From the NCBI GenBank assembly GCA_900762005.1, contig CAAFEV010000307.1:1-12482 (forward strand): 12,482 nt of DNA, read 5' to 3'. A program made the position numbers and the translations under genes. Under the pieces are notes generated by a model. The model made no database searches. It worked only from the letters and a program-made list of their open reading frames with translations, and was not told where the DNA came from. This stretch comes from an uncultured Oscillospiraceae bacterium. Its GTDB lineage: Bacteria > Bacillota > Clostridia > Oscillospirales > Oscillospiraceae. Of the stretch, positions 1 through 6,039 are shown in pieces. Positions within the stretch are counted from its first letter, which is position 1; every line of letters begins with the position of its first letter.

Positions 1-1241
1 ACATACTCCCGGTCACCGATGTGCTTTTGCGCAATCGCAGTCATGCCGATAATGGCGTTCATCGGGGTACGGATATCGTGGCTCATGCTGGAGAGGAAGG
101 CAGATTTTGCCTTGCTGGCGGCCTCCGCTTCGTAATAAGCGGCCTCATATTTTTGCCTTTGCTTGCTGTTGTCCTTTAGCGCAGCAATCGTATCGGAAAG
201 CAGAGTACGTTCATCGATGAATTTCCCGTCTGCAGAGGCATCGGGATGAGCGGCTGCCACCTGTGCTGCGAGCTTACGGATGGGCCTATACTGCCGGATG
301 ATGCTGAAGAGCATGACGATAACGACCACCACAAGCAGCAGCAGAATCAGAATAATCAAGGTAATTTGCCGGTTGGCGATACCCGTCAGCGTATCCTCAT
401 ATCGAATTGCCGAGACGAAAGTCCAGCTGTTTGTTTCCGAGACGACCTTTTGCAGCACATATTTTTGACCGGAGGGCGCGTCGTATTCCTCCTCGGAGTT
501 ACCGTTTTTCAAATAATCGGGAAAATCGATTGTAGCATCCGGGCTTCCGACGCGGTAGATGAGCTTTCCTTCGGCATCATAAACGGCAGCCATGCCGTTC
601 CCGTTTGCGAGCAGCTCTTCAAACAGCGGTTGTACGTTCTTTACCGGCATCATCATCAGAATGTGCGCCTGCGGCTTGGAGGTAAGCTGGGGAAGCGGAT
701 ATGCGTAAGTAAAACAGGTACTTTCCCCGCTGCCGAAAACAGCGACCTGTGTGGTATTGCTCTCTTGAATATCCCTGACAATTTGCGCCACGGCCTCCGG
801 CGGAACGCCGATGGAGGAGACAAAGAACTCACGCAGAGAGTGCTCCCCCTTCGCGGTATAGATGATGTCCGGCTCCGCTGTGCGGCAGAATGCCAGATGC
901 CGGATGAAGCTGTTACCCACAAGATAGCGTGCAAGCTGCTCCTTCAACTCGATGCTGTCGGTCGGATTGTCCGTCACCGGCTCCAGATAGAAGGCGGAGT
1001 CCGTACCGATATGATAAGCGATGCTTATAATTTCGGACATTCGCTCGGAGATTGTATTTTCTACGGAATGGAGCTGCTTCATCCGTTCGCCGAGGACGGA
1101 ACGCCGAATTTCCGACGTAAACGAAGAGACTGCCACGCCTGCGATGATAAGACTTGCAATGATAAAAATAGCCATTACGCGCAAGATGACCGAGCGCACA
1201 AAAGCGGATTTTCTTCCAGGCTTTTCTTTTTTCTCTCTCAT
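1..1241 (-). CDS. Membrane sensor histidine kinase, C-terminal part beyond the window (partial)
   Basis: The gene runs off the left edge: 413 codons are present from an ATG at 1241. Residues about 18-40 form a membrane helix. Residues 41-290 form an extracytoplasmic region with the size and layout of a double-Cache sensor. A second, very hydrophobic helix lies at about 292-314. A linker (about 316-380) leads to the phosphoacceptor box SMSHDIRTPMNAIIGM, with His388 as the predicted phosphorylated residue. The window ends about 25 residues further, so the ATPase domain and any receiver or Hpt domain are not seen. Kinases with this H-box in Clostridia are often hybrid kinases, but that cannot be confirmed here. 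The gene starts 27 bp after the solute-binding lipoprotein gene and shares its transcript. The ribosome binding site is weak (GGGTGA); an in-frame GTG at 1250 is an alternative start. The signal sensed is unknown; a sugar-type ligand is an inference from the neighbour. Confidence 0.88.
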   Translation of the reverse strand, partial: MREKKEKPGRKSAFVRSVILRVMAIFIIASLIIAGVAVSSFTSEIRRSVLGERMKQLHSVENTISERMSEIISIAYHIGTDSAFYLEPVTDNPTDSIELKEQLARYLVGNSFIRHLAFCRTAEPDIIYTAKGEHSLREFFVSSIGVPPEAVAQIVRDIQESNTTQVAVFGSGESTCFTYAYPLPQLTSKPQAHILMMMPVKNVQPLFEELLANGNGMAAVYDAEGKLIYRVGSPDATIDFPDYLKNGNSEEEYDAPSGQKYVLQKVVSETNSWTFVSAIRYEDTLTGIANRQITLIILILLLLVVVVIVMLFSIIRQYRPIRKLAAQVAAAHPDASADGKFIDERTLLSDTIAALKDNSKQRQKYEAAYYEAEAASKAKSAFLSSMSHDIRTPMNAIIGMTAIAQKHIGDREY

Positions 1242-1268
1242 ATATGTCACCCGTTGTCCGGTTTCAAA

Positions 1269-2915
1269 TTATTTTATTGCCGCTGTGAGCGCACGGTAGC
1301 GGTCAACGGCAGCCTGATAAACCTGCAAAACCTCTGCAGTCCCCATTTTATCAAGCTGTGCGAGGTAAGGCTCCCACTCGTCTAAGGAGCGTTTACCCGT
1401 AATAAAGTCGATGCACATTCTGCCGCAATATTTGGTGATATCGCCCTTTACCGCGGCAAGTGTGTCGTTTTCCTCCTGTGTAAAGGTGAAACTCGGCCAG
1501 TATTCCTCCGGTCCGTAGGTCATCAGAGTCTTTGCGGCTTGCGCCGGGACATCCGCCATTTCTCCGCCCATAAAGAACGGTGCGATTTCCACTGTGGGAT
1601 TATTGCCGCCCGGATAGGGGGAATATGCGCTGACAACGTCGTCAAAGGCGAGGTTTCCGGCGGTAATTTCCTCGTAGATGCGCGGCAGGTAATCGTAGGT
1701 GCCGTCGGGAAGAGTGGTGTAGGTCTCGCCCTCGACGCCCATGTGATAGAACAGTGTTCCCTCGTCCGTCCAGAAGTAATCCAGCCAGCGCAGCACCAGT
1801 GCGGGGTCGGAGCAGGTTGCGGGAATGACCGCCGCGCCGGAGGAGTGAAAATTCGCACGGATTGCGCTCCAGAGCTTGTCTCCGTCCGGGCCGGTCAGAG
1901 CCTCGTCAATTGCGACCCAGTTGTTCGCCGTGTCTGCCGGCAGCAGTGCGAGGTTTGTGCTGCAAAAGACACCCACCCGGTCAGCCGCGATTTTGCCGAT
2001 TAGCTGCTGTGCTTCGGTGTCGAACACGGCATTATCCAGCAGCCCGTCGGCGTAAAGACCGCGTATATAGGAAAGAAAGCTTTGATACTGCTTGCTTGCT
2101 TCAATCATTCTGACCTGACCGGTTACGGGGTCGCAGTCAATGAAGTCGTTGTGAAAGCCGCAATTTGCCAGACCAAACGCACCGTACAGGGACATTTTAA
2201 TGCTGTCCCAATCGCAACAAAGCGGAATTTCGTCTGTGGCATCGCCGTTGCCGTTGGGATCCTGCGTTTTAAAGGCAAGCAGCAGCGCACGCAGCTCGTC
2301 GGTGGTGGCGGGCAGGCTCATGTTGACCCGTTCCAGCCAGAGCTTGTTGACATATATTTTTTGGGCAACGCGCAGCTCCGCGCCGGAGTTTATCTGCGGC
2401 AGACCGTAAATGCTGCCGTCCGGATTCATGACGGATGCCAGCGTATCCGGATGTGCCTGCAGATATGCCCAGCAGTTGGGCGCATAGGTTTGCAGTAGAC
2501 CGTCCTTTGCAAGGTCTAAAATTAAGCCGCTGTTGCCGTAGCGCAGCAGCTTTATCGTCGAGAGCTTGCAGCGCAGAATCAGGTCATAGGACTGGTGGTT
2601 GGTCAGAGCAGTATGGTAGGCCTCGGTGCGAGATTCTCTGGTGACGGTTGTCCAGTCAATGCTCACGCCTGTCATTTTCTCGTATTCCTGCCAGACGAAC
2701 ACCTTCTCCTGTTCTTTTCCGTTGTAACCGGTCGCCATAACCTTCAGTGTTTTCGGCTCGGTCACGAGCGGTAAAGCGACCGGAAGCATCCCGACCAGAG
2801 CCGGAATGCCCGCCGAGGCCGGCGTGACCGATGTCGGCGCGGGCTTCTCGGAGCAGCCGGAAAGAAGTCCTGCCGTCAGTACAACGGCAAGAATTGCGCA
2901 TAGCACTTTTCTCAT
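1269..2915 (-). CDS. Extracellular solute-binding lipoprotein, large LplA-like family
   Basis: This is a 548-residue secreted lipoprotein. The N-terminus is a short signal peptide ending in the lipobox LLSG-C, with Cys21 as the lipidated residue, followed by a Pro/Ser/Thr-rich linker. The mature part has features of large ABC-transporter substrate-binding proteins of the LplA type. These include an early 'VWQEYEKMTGVSIDW' segment, 'MNPDGSIYGLPQ' around 163-174, and 'YVNKLWLERV' around 188-197. An Asp/Asn-rich loop DPNGNGDATDE (219-229) is typical of this family and resembles a calcium-binding loop. Related proteins usually capture oligosaccharides, but the ligand here cannot be read from sequence. 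No permease or ATPase gene is adjacent; the next gene downstream is a histidine kinase. The ATG at 2915 is preceded by AGAGGGGA at a proper distance. An overlapping ATG at 2925 is in another frame. Expression is likely driven by the promoter at 3015-3043. Confidence 0.9.
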   Translation of the reverse strand: MRKVLCAILAVVLTAGLLSGCSEKPAPTSVTPASAGIPALVGMLPVALPLVTEPKTLKVMATGYNGKEQEKVFVWQEYEKMTGVSIDWTTVTRESRTEAYHTALTNHQSYDLILRCKLSTIKLLRYGNSGLILDLAKDGLLQTYAPNCWAYLQAHPDTLASVMNPDGSIYGLPQINSGAELRVAQKIYVNKLWLERVNMSLPATTDELRALLLAFKTQDPNGNGDATDEIPLCCDWDSIKMSLYGAFGLANCGFHNDFIDCDPVTGQVRMIEASKQYQSFLSYIRGLYADGLLDNAVFDTEAQQLIGKIAADRVGVFCSTNLALLPADTANNWVAIDEALTGPDGDKLWSAIRANFHSSGAAVIPATCSDPALVLRWLDYFWTDEGTLFYHMGVEGETYTTLPDGTYDYLPRIYEEITAGNLAFDDVVSAYSPYPGGNNPTVEIAPFFMGGEMADVPAQAAKTLMTYGPEEYWPSFTFTQEENDTLAAVKGDITKYCGRMCIDFITGKRSLDEWEPYLAQLDKMGTAEVLQVYQAAVDRYRALTAAIK

Positions 2916-2954
2916 GAGAAATCATCCCCTCTTCTCATTTCTTTGTATTCTGTT

Positions 2955-2971
2955 GCGGCGATATGCGCCGC
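2955..2971 (-). promoter_or_regulatory. 6-bp perfect inverted repeat in the leader of the solute-binding protein gene
   Basis: GCGGCG and CGCCGC flank a 5-nt spacer. The repeat lies inside the predicted 5' untranslated leader, about 40 nt upstream of the ATG and about 40 nt downstream of the expected transcription start. It could fold as a small GC-only RNA hairpin or serve as an operator. No U-run follows, so it is not a terminator. Function unknown. Confidence 0.4.
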
Positions 2972-3014
2972 TCTCTCCTCTGTGGCAGCACCGTCTCTCT
3001 AATTTACCAGTTTA

Positions 3015-3043
3015 ATTATACTGTTCTTCGCCAAAATATGCAA
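3015..3043 (-). promoter_or_regulatory. Sigma-A-type promoter of the solute-binding protein / kinase operon
   Basis: Read on the minus strand, TTGCAT (3043-3038) is followed by exactly 17 bp and a perfect TATAAT (3020-3015). Transcription should start near 3008, giving a leader of about 90 nt before the ATG at 2915. The promoter lies in the only sizeable gap between the P-type ATPase gene and the lipoprotein gene. It therefore makes genes 2915-1 a separate transcription unit. Confidence 0.82.
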
Positions 3044-3077
3044 TACTTCCGGACAATTTTTCATCAAATACGACATA

Positions 3078-3095
3078 TTTCGCAAGCCGGCGAAA
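3078..3095. promoter_or_regulatory. Candidate operator: inverted repeat upstream of the -35 element
   Basis: TTTCGC and GCGAAA form a 6-bp inverted repeat around a 6-nt spacer, about 35 bp upstream of the -35 box. An overlapping arrangement (GCAAG at 3082-3086, CTTGC at 3097-3101) is also possible. The position suits an activator or repressor of the downstream operon, perhaps the partner regulator of the kinase. No family-specific consensus is recognised. Confidence 0.3.
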
Positions 3096-3137
3096 GCTTG
3101 CCTGCCCTTTCCGTCTAGCGAATATCTGAGAACGAAC

Positions 3138-3176
3138 GGAAAAGGGAACGCCGCAGACGGTTTTCCCGTCCGCGGC
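3138..3176 (-). terminator. Probable intrinsic terminator of the P-type ATPase gene
   Basis: Starting 7 bp after the ATPase stop codon, the minus-strand RNA can fold an 11-bp stem. GCCGC and GACGG pair with CCGUC and GCGGC, joined by one G-U pair, around a GAAAA loop at 3165-3161. On the plus strand the same position would be an A-C mismatch, so the stem is better formed in the sense that terminates the ATPase transcript. The following tract GTTCCCTTTTCC is only moderately U-rich, so efficiency may be incomplete. Confidence 0.65.
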
Positions 3177-3183
3177 TTATGAT

Positions 3184-5820
3184 TTATCTTTTGCGTTTTG
3201 CGCGTAGCCGCTGAATGCACTTCATTGTTTCGACAATCGGAATGACGCTCAGCGCAAGCCCCATGGCAACCAGATACTCCGTAAAGCGAATGTGCGCGAA
3301 TCCGAACGCCTGCTGCAAAAACGGCACATAGAGCACCGCCGTTGTCAGAAGCAGACTGCCGCCCATCGCCGCCCAAAGCACACGGTTCTGTGTTTTCAGC
3401 TTGAACACGCTGCCGCGCTGTGAGCGCATATTGAAGCTGTGGAAAATTTCCGCCATGCTCATCGTCAAAAACGCCATGGTCATCGCGTTGGCGTTGTCGG
3501 CGATTGCCCAAGCACCCGTCTCCATAAATTGCCCGATGAAATATGCCGCGAGGGTCAGCAGCGTGACCAGAACGCCCTGATAGGCAATGTCGAAGCCCAG
3601 ACCGCTGGCAAAGATGCCGTCGCTTGCGCTGCGCGGCGCGCGGCGCATGATATCGCCCTCGCCCTTTTCCATGCCGAGCGCAATCGCGGGGAAGCAGTCG
3701 GTAATCAGGTTAATCCACAGAAGATGCACGGGGTTTAAAATTGTAAAGCCGAGCACGGTCGCCGCGAAGATGCACAGCACCTCGCTCATGTTCGAGCCGA
3801 GCAGGAACTGAATGGACTTGCGGATGTTGTCGTAAATCCGTCTGCCCTCCTCAACGGCGTTGACAATCGTGGCAAAGTTGTCGTCGGCAAGCACCATGTC
3901 TGCAACGTTTTTCGTCACGTCCGTTCCGGTGATGCCCATGCCCACGCCGATGTCCGCGCTTTTGATGCTCGGCGCGTCATTCACGCCGTCGCCGGTCATG
4001 GCGGTCACGTTGCCGCGCTTTTTCCAGGTGTTAACAATGCGCACCTTGTGCTCCGGCTGTACGCGGGCATAGACGCTGTAGCTGCCGACGGTTTTTTCGT
4101 AGTCCCCGTCGCTGATTTCATCAAGCTGTGCGCCGGTGATTGCCTCGTCCGCGCTTTGAATGATGCCCAGCTCCAAAGCAATGGCAACGGCGGTGTCGCG
4201 GTGGTCGCCGGTAATCATAATCGGGCGGATGCCCGCAGCGCGGCATTCCTTAATTGCCGCAAACACCTCCGGGCGGATGGGGTCAATCATGCCGCAAAGC
4301 CCGATAAAGGTCAGCTCGCGCTCCAGACATTCCGGCGCAAAATCCGCCGGCACGCTGTCCCAATGCCGCATGGCACCTGCCAGAACCCGCAGGGCGCGGT
4401 CGGCATACGCCTTATTTTGCTTCAGAATTTCCGCCCGTTTTTCCTCGGTCAGCGGCAGTACCCGCCCGTTTTCGAGATAGGAGACGCAGTTTTTCAGCAC
4501 CTCGTCCGGTGCGCCCTTGGTGAAGGAAATGATTTCTTCTCCCTTACGGTGGACGGTGGACATTTTTTTGCGCACGCTGTCAAACGGTGCTTCACCGATA
4601 CGCACATAAGCTCTTGCAAGGTCATTTTTATGCACTCCCGCCTTGGTGGCGAAATTGACGAGGGCACACTCCGTCGGCTCGCCGACTGCCTGCCCGTCGT
4701 CTGCGACGGTTGCGTCGTTGCTGAGGCAGACCGCAAGCGCAAGCGGCTGCTCGTCGCCGCAAAACTCGGTGACGGTCATTTTGTTCTGCGTGAGCGTGCC
4801 GGTTTTGTCCGAACAGATAATCTGTGCGCAGCCGAGTGTTTCCACGGCGGTCAGACGGCGGATAACGGCGTTGCGTTTGGACATATTCGTCACGCCGATG
4901 CTTAACACCAGCGTCACGACGGTTGCCAGACCCTCGGGAATGGCGGCAACGGCAAGCGAAACGGCAACCATAAAGGTGCTTAGGATAACCTCCATATGGA
5001 AGTCGCCCGCCTGCAGCAGACGAAAGGCAAAGATAAACACGCAGATACCCAGCACGAGCCGGCTCAGAATCTTTCCCAGTCCCGCGAGCTTCCGCTGCAG
5101 CGGGGTCTGCCCCTCGGCGGTGTCGGAGAGGGCGGTGGCGATTTTTCCCATCTCGGTTTTCATACCGGTTGCGGTCAGAACGGCCTTGCCGCGCCCGTAA
5201 ACCACCGTGCTGCCCATATACACCATGTTTTTGCGATCCCCCAGAGGCACATCCTTGGCGTTTCCGAGCTTGAGCGCGGAGAGCAGCTTGTTCACGGGTA
5301 CGCTCTCGCCGGTCAGTGCGGCCTCCTCGATTTTCAGGCTTGCGCTCTCAATCAGTCTGCCGTCGGCGGGAACGGAGTCGCCTGCCTCTAAAATGACGAC
5401 ATCACCGGGCACCAGATCCTGTGTTCGGACGGTCTGCTGCCTGCCGTCGCGCAGTACCTTGCTTGTGGCGGCGGTCATCTCCTGCAGAGCTTCAATCGCT
5501 TTTTCTGCCTTGCTCTCCTGATAAACGCCTAAAACCGCATTGATGATAACGACAATCAGAATAATCACAACATCGGCAAAGCCTGCGCCCTCGATCACAG
5601 CGGTCGCGCCGCTCACTGCGGCGGCAACGAGCAGAATGATGGTCATCGGGTCCTTCAGTTGGCTGAAAAACCGTTGCAGCAGAGACGGCTTTTTGCCCTC
5701 GACAAGCTTGTTTTGTCCGTGCTCTGCAAGCCGTCTGTCTGCATCTTCCTGCCGCAGTCCGTCCGGCGAGGCGTTCAGCGCGGTAAGCACCTGCTGTACC
5801 TCTTCACAATAATATCGCAT
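3184..5820 (-). CDS. P2-type Ca2+/Mn2+-translocating ATPase (PMCA/SERCA-like)
   Basis: This 878-residue integral membrane pump couples ATP hydrolysis to export of divalent cations. All catalytic motifs are present in order: TGES (170-173) in the actuator domain, PEGL (295-298) in M4, DKTGTLT with phosphorylated Asp338, KGAPDE (435-440) in the nucleotide-binding domain, TGDH (537-540), and TGDGVNDAP (609-617) closing the P-domain. Putative ion ligands by alignment to SERCA from memory are Glu296 (M4), Asn677 and Glu680 (M5), Asn704, Thr707 and Asp708 (M6, NLITD), and Glu791 (M8). Residues for both SERCA-like sites therefore seem retained. The length is typical of bacterial PMCA-type pumps. The gene stands alone between its own promoter and a terminator. 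Its leader is a probable manganese riboswitch, so Mn2+ (and/or Ca2+) is the best inferred substrate, as for riboswitch-controlled pumps in Streptococcus and Lactococcus. The ATG is preceded by AAGGAAAGGA at 9 nt. Confidence 0.95.
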   Translation of the reverse strand: MRYYCEEVQQVLTALNASPDGLRQEDADRRLAEHGQNKLVEGKKPSLLQRFFSQLKDPMTIILLVAAAVSGATAVIEGAGFADVVIILIVVIINAVLGVYQESKAEKAIEALQEMTAATSKVLRDGRQQTVRTQDLVPGDVVILEAGDSVPADGRLIESASLKIEEAALTGESVPVNKLLSALKLGNAKDVPLGDRKNMVYMGSTVVYGRGKAVLTATGMKTEMGKIATALSDTAEGQTPLQRKLAGLGKILSRLVLGICVFIFAFRLLQAGDFHMEVILSTFMVAVSLAVAAIPEGLATVVTLVLSIGVTNMSKRNAVIRRLTAVETLGCAQIICSDKTGTLTQNKMTVTEFCGDEQPLALAVCLSNDATVADDGQAVGEPTECALVNFATKAGVHKNDLARAYVRIGEAPFDSVRKKMSTVHRKGEEIISFTKGAPDEVLKNCVSYLENGRVLPLTEEKRAEILKQNKAYADRALRVLAGAMRHWDSVPADFAPECLERELTFIGLCGMIDPIRPEVFAAIKECRAAGIRPIMITGDHRDTAVAIALELGIIQSADEAITGAQLDEISDGDYEKTVGSYSVYARVQPEHKVRIVNTWKKRGNVTAMTGDGVNDAPSIKSADIGVGMGITGTDVTKNVADMVLADDNFATIVNAVEEGRRIYDNIRKSIQFLLGSNMSEVLCIFAATVLGFTILNPVHLLWINLITDCFPAIALGMEKGEGDIMRRAPRSASDGIFASGLGFDIAYQGVLVTLLTLAAYFIGQFMETGAWAIADNANAMTMAFLTMSMAEIFHSFNMRSQRGSVFKLKTQNRVLWAAMGGSLLLTTAVLYVPFLQQAFGFAHIRFTEYLVAMGLALSVIPIVETMKCIQRLRAKRKR

Positions 5821-5838
5821 TCTGAGACATCCTTTCCT

Positions 5839-5871
5839 TGCGCATTTGAGTAATAAAAAAACTCATGCGCA
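5839..5871 (-). promoter_or_regulatory. Possible alternative (antiterminator-like) hairpin before the ATPase ribosome binding site
   Basis: The 3' arm of the terminator, UGCGCAUGAGU (5871-5861), can also pair with a downstream near-copy of the 5' arm, ACUCA-AA-UGCGCA (5851-5839). This leaves a 2-nt AA bulge and a 9-nt U-rich loop. The alternative fold excludes the terminator and ends immediately before the Shine-Dalgarno run AGGAAAGG. It could lock the ON state once riboswitch helix P1 takes the original 5' arm. The pairing is visible in the sequence; its use is inferred. Confidence 0.45.
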
Positions 5872-5891
5872 GTGTTATTCTGCGCATGAGT
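5852..5891 (-). terminator. Riboswitch-controlled intrinsic terminator
   Basis: On the minus strand ACTCATGCGCA (5891-5881) and TGCGCATGAGT (5871-5861) form a perfect 11-bp stem with a 9-nt loop. A run of seven Ts including the last stem base, then ATT, follows at once. This is a textbook intrinsic terminator placed between promoter and start codon. Its 5' arm includes CUCAUG, which is also the 3' arm of riboswitch helix P1, so the two folds exclude each other. It should stop transcription at low manganese and may also stop readthrough from the upstream phosphate operon. Confidence 0.88.
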
Positions 5892-5981
5892 CTGGTTTTT
5901 TACTTTAAGCCAGACTGCTTTTTTCAAGCAGCCACGATGTTGACTTAAAACGCACGGCTGTGCGCAAACTACTCCCTCATG
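5885..5981 (-). promoter_or_regulatory. Manganese-sensing riboswitch, yybP-ykoY family
   Basis: The minus-strand leader has the order of conserved elements of the yybP-ykoY aptamer. P1 is CAUGAG (5981-5976) paired with CUCAUG (5890-5885). The conserved GGGAGUAG follows its 5' arm. Hairpin P2 is CGCAC-AGCC-GUGCG (5964-5951). P3 has UUUAAG (5949-5944) pairing with CUUAAA (5909-5904) and GGCUGCUU (5933-5926) pairing with AAGCAGUC (5920-5913) around a GAAAA loop. The internal loop UCAACAUCGU faces CUGG, close to the family's conserved L3. The 3' AGAC before the P1 arm matches the family's AGACC end. In this family Mn2+ bridges the two loops and stabilises P1. Here that would withhold the terminator arm, an ON switch. 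The gene controlled, a P2-type ATPase, is a known partner of this class. Confidence 0.87.
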
Positions 5982-5989
5982 ACAAGCTC

Positions 5990-6018
5990 AGTATACGGGA
6001 AGAAAAAAGCAATGTCAA
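5990..6018 (-). promoter_or_regulatory. Strong promoter of the riboswitch-ATPase transcript
   Basis: On the minus strand a perfect TTGACA (6018-6013) is followed by 17 bp and TATACT (5995-5990). Transcription should start near 5983, so the riboswitch P1 helix lies at the very 5' end of the RNA. The promoter sits only about 20 bp after the phoR stop codon. With near-consensus elements, control probably rests mostly on the riboswitch rather than on initiation. Confidence 0.88.
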
Positions 6019-6027
6019 GTAAATTCT

Positions 6028-6039
6028 GTAAAATTTTAC
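6028..6039. repeat. 12-bp perfect palindrome across the phoR stop codon
   Basis: GTAAAATTTTAC is fully self-complementary and includes the phoR TAA. It lies about 10 bp upstream of the -35 box of the ATPase promoter. It might be an A/T-rich UP-type element or an operator, or may be chance. It is too AT-rich and lacks a U-run to be a terminator. Confidence 0.3.

Noticed and set aside
246..1385. Plus-strand open frame of 379 codons
   Set aside because: It lies antisense to the histidine kinase and the end of the lipoprotein gene, has no domain-like sequence and no ribosome binding site that I can see. The minus-strand reading shows clear membrane helices and an H-box.
2955..2971. Terminator in front of the solute-binding protein gene
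   Set aside because: The stem is only 6 bp and no U-run follows on either strand.
4048..4905. Plus-strand open frame of 285 codons
   Set aside because: It is entirely antisense to the nucleotide-binding and phosphorylation domains of the P-type ATPase, whose motifs are intact on the other strand.
5839..5891. Reading the 11-bp inverted repeat as an operator or IS end
   Set aside because: It is followed by a U-run only on the minus strand, shares its arm with riboswitch P1, and has no transposase or target duplication nearby. A regulated terminator explains it fully.
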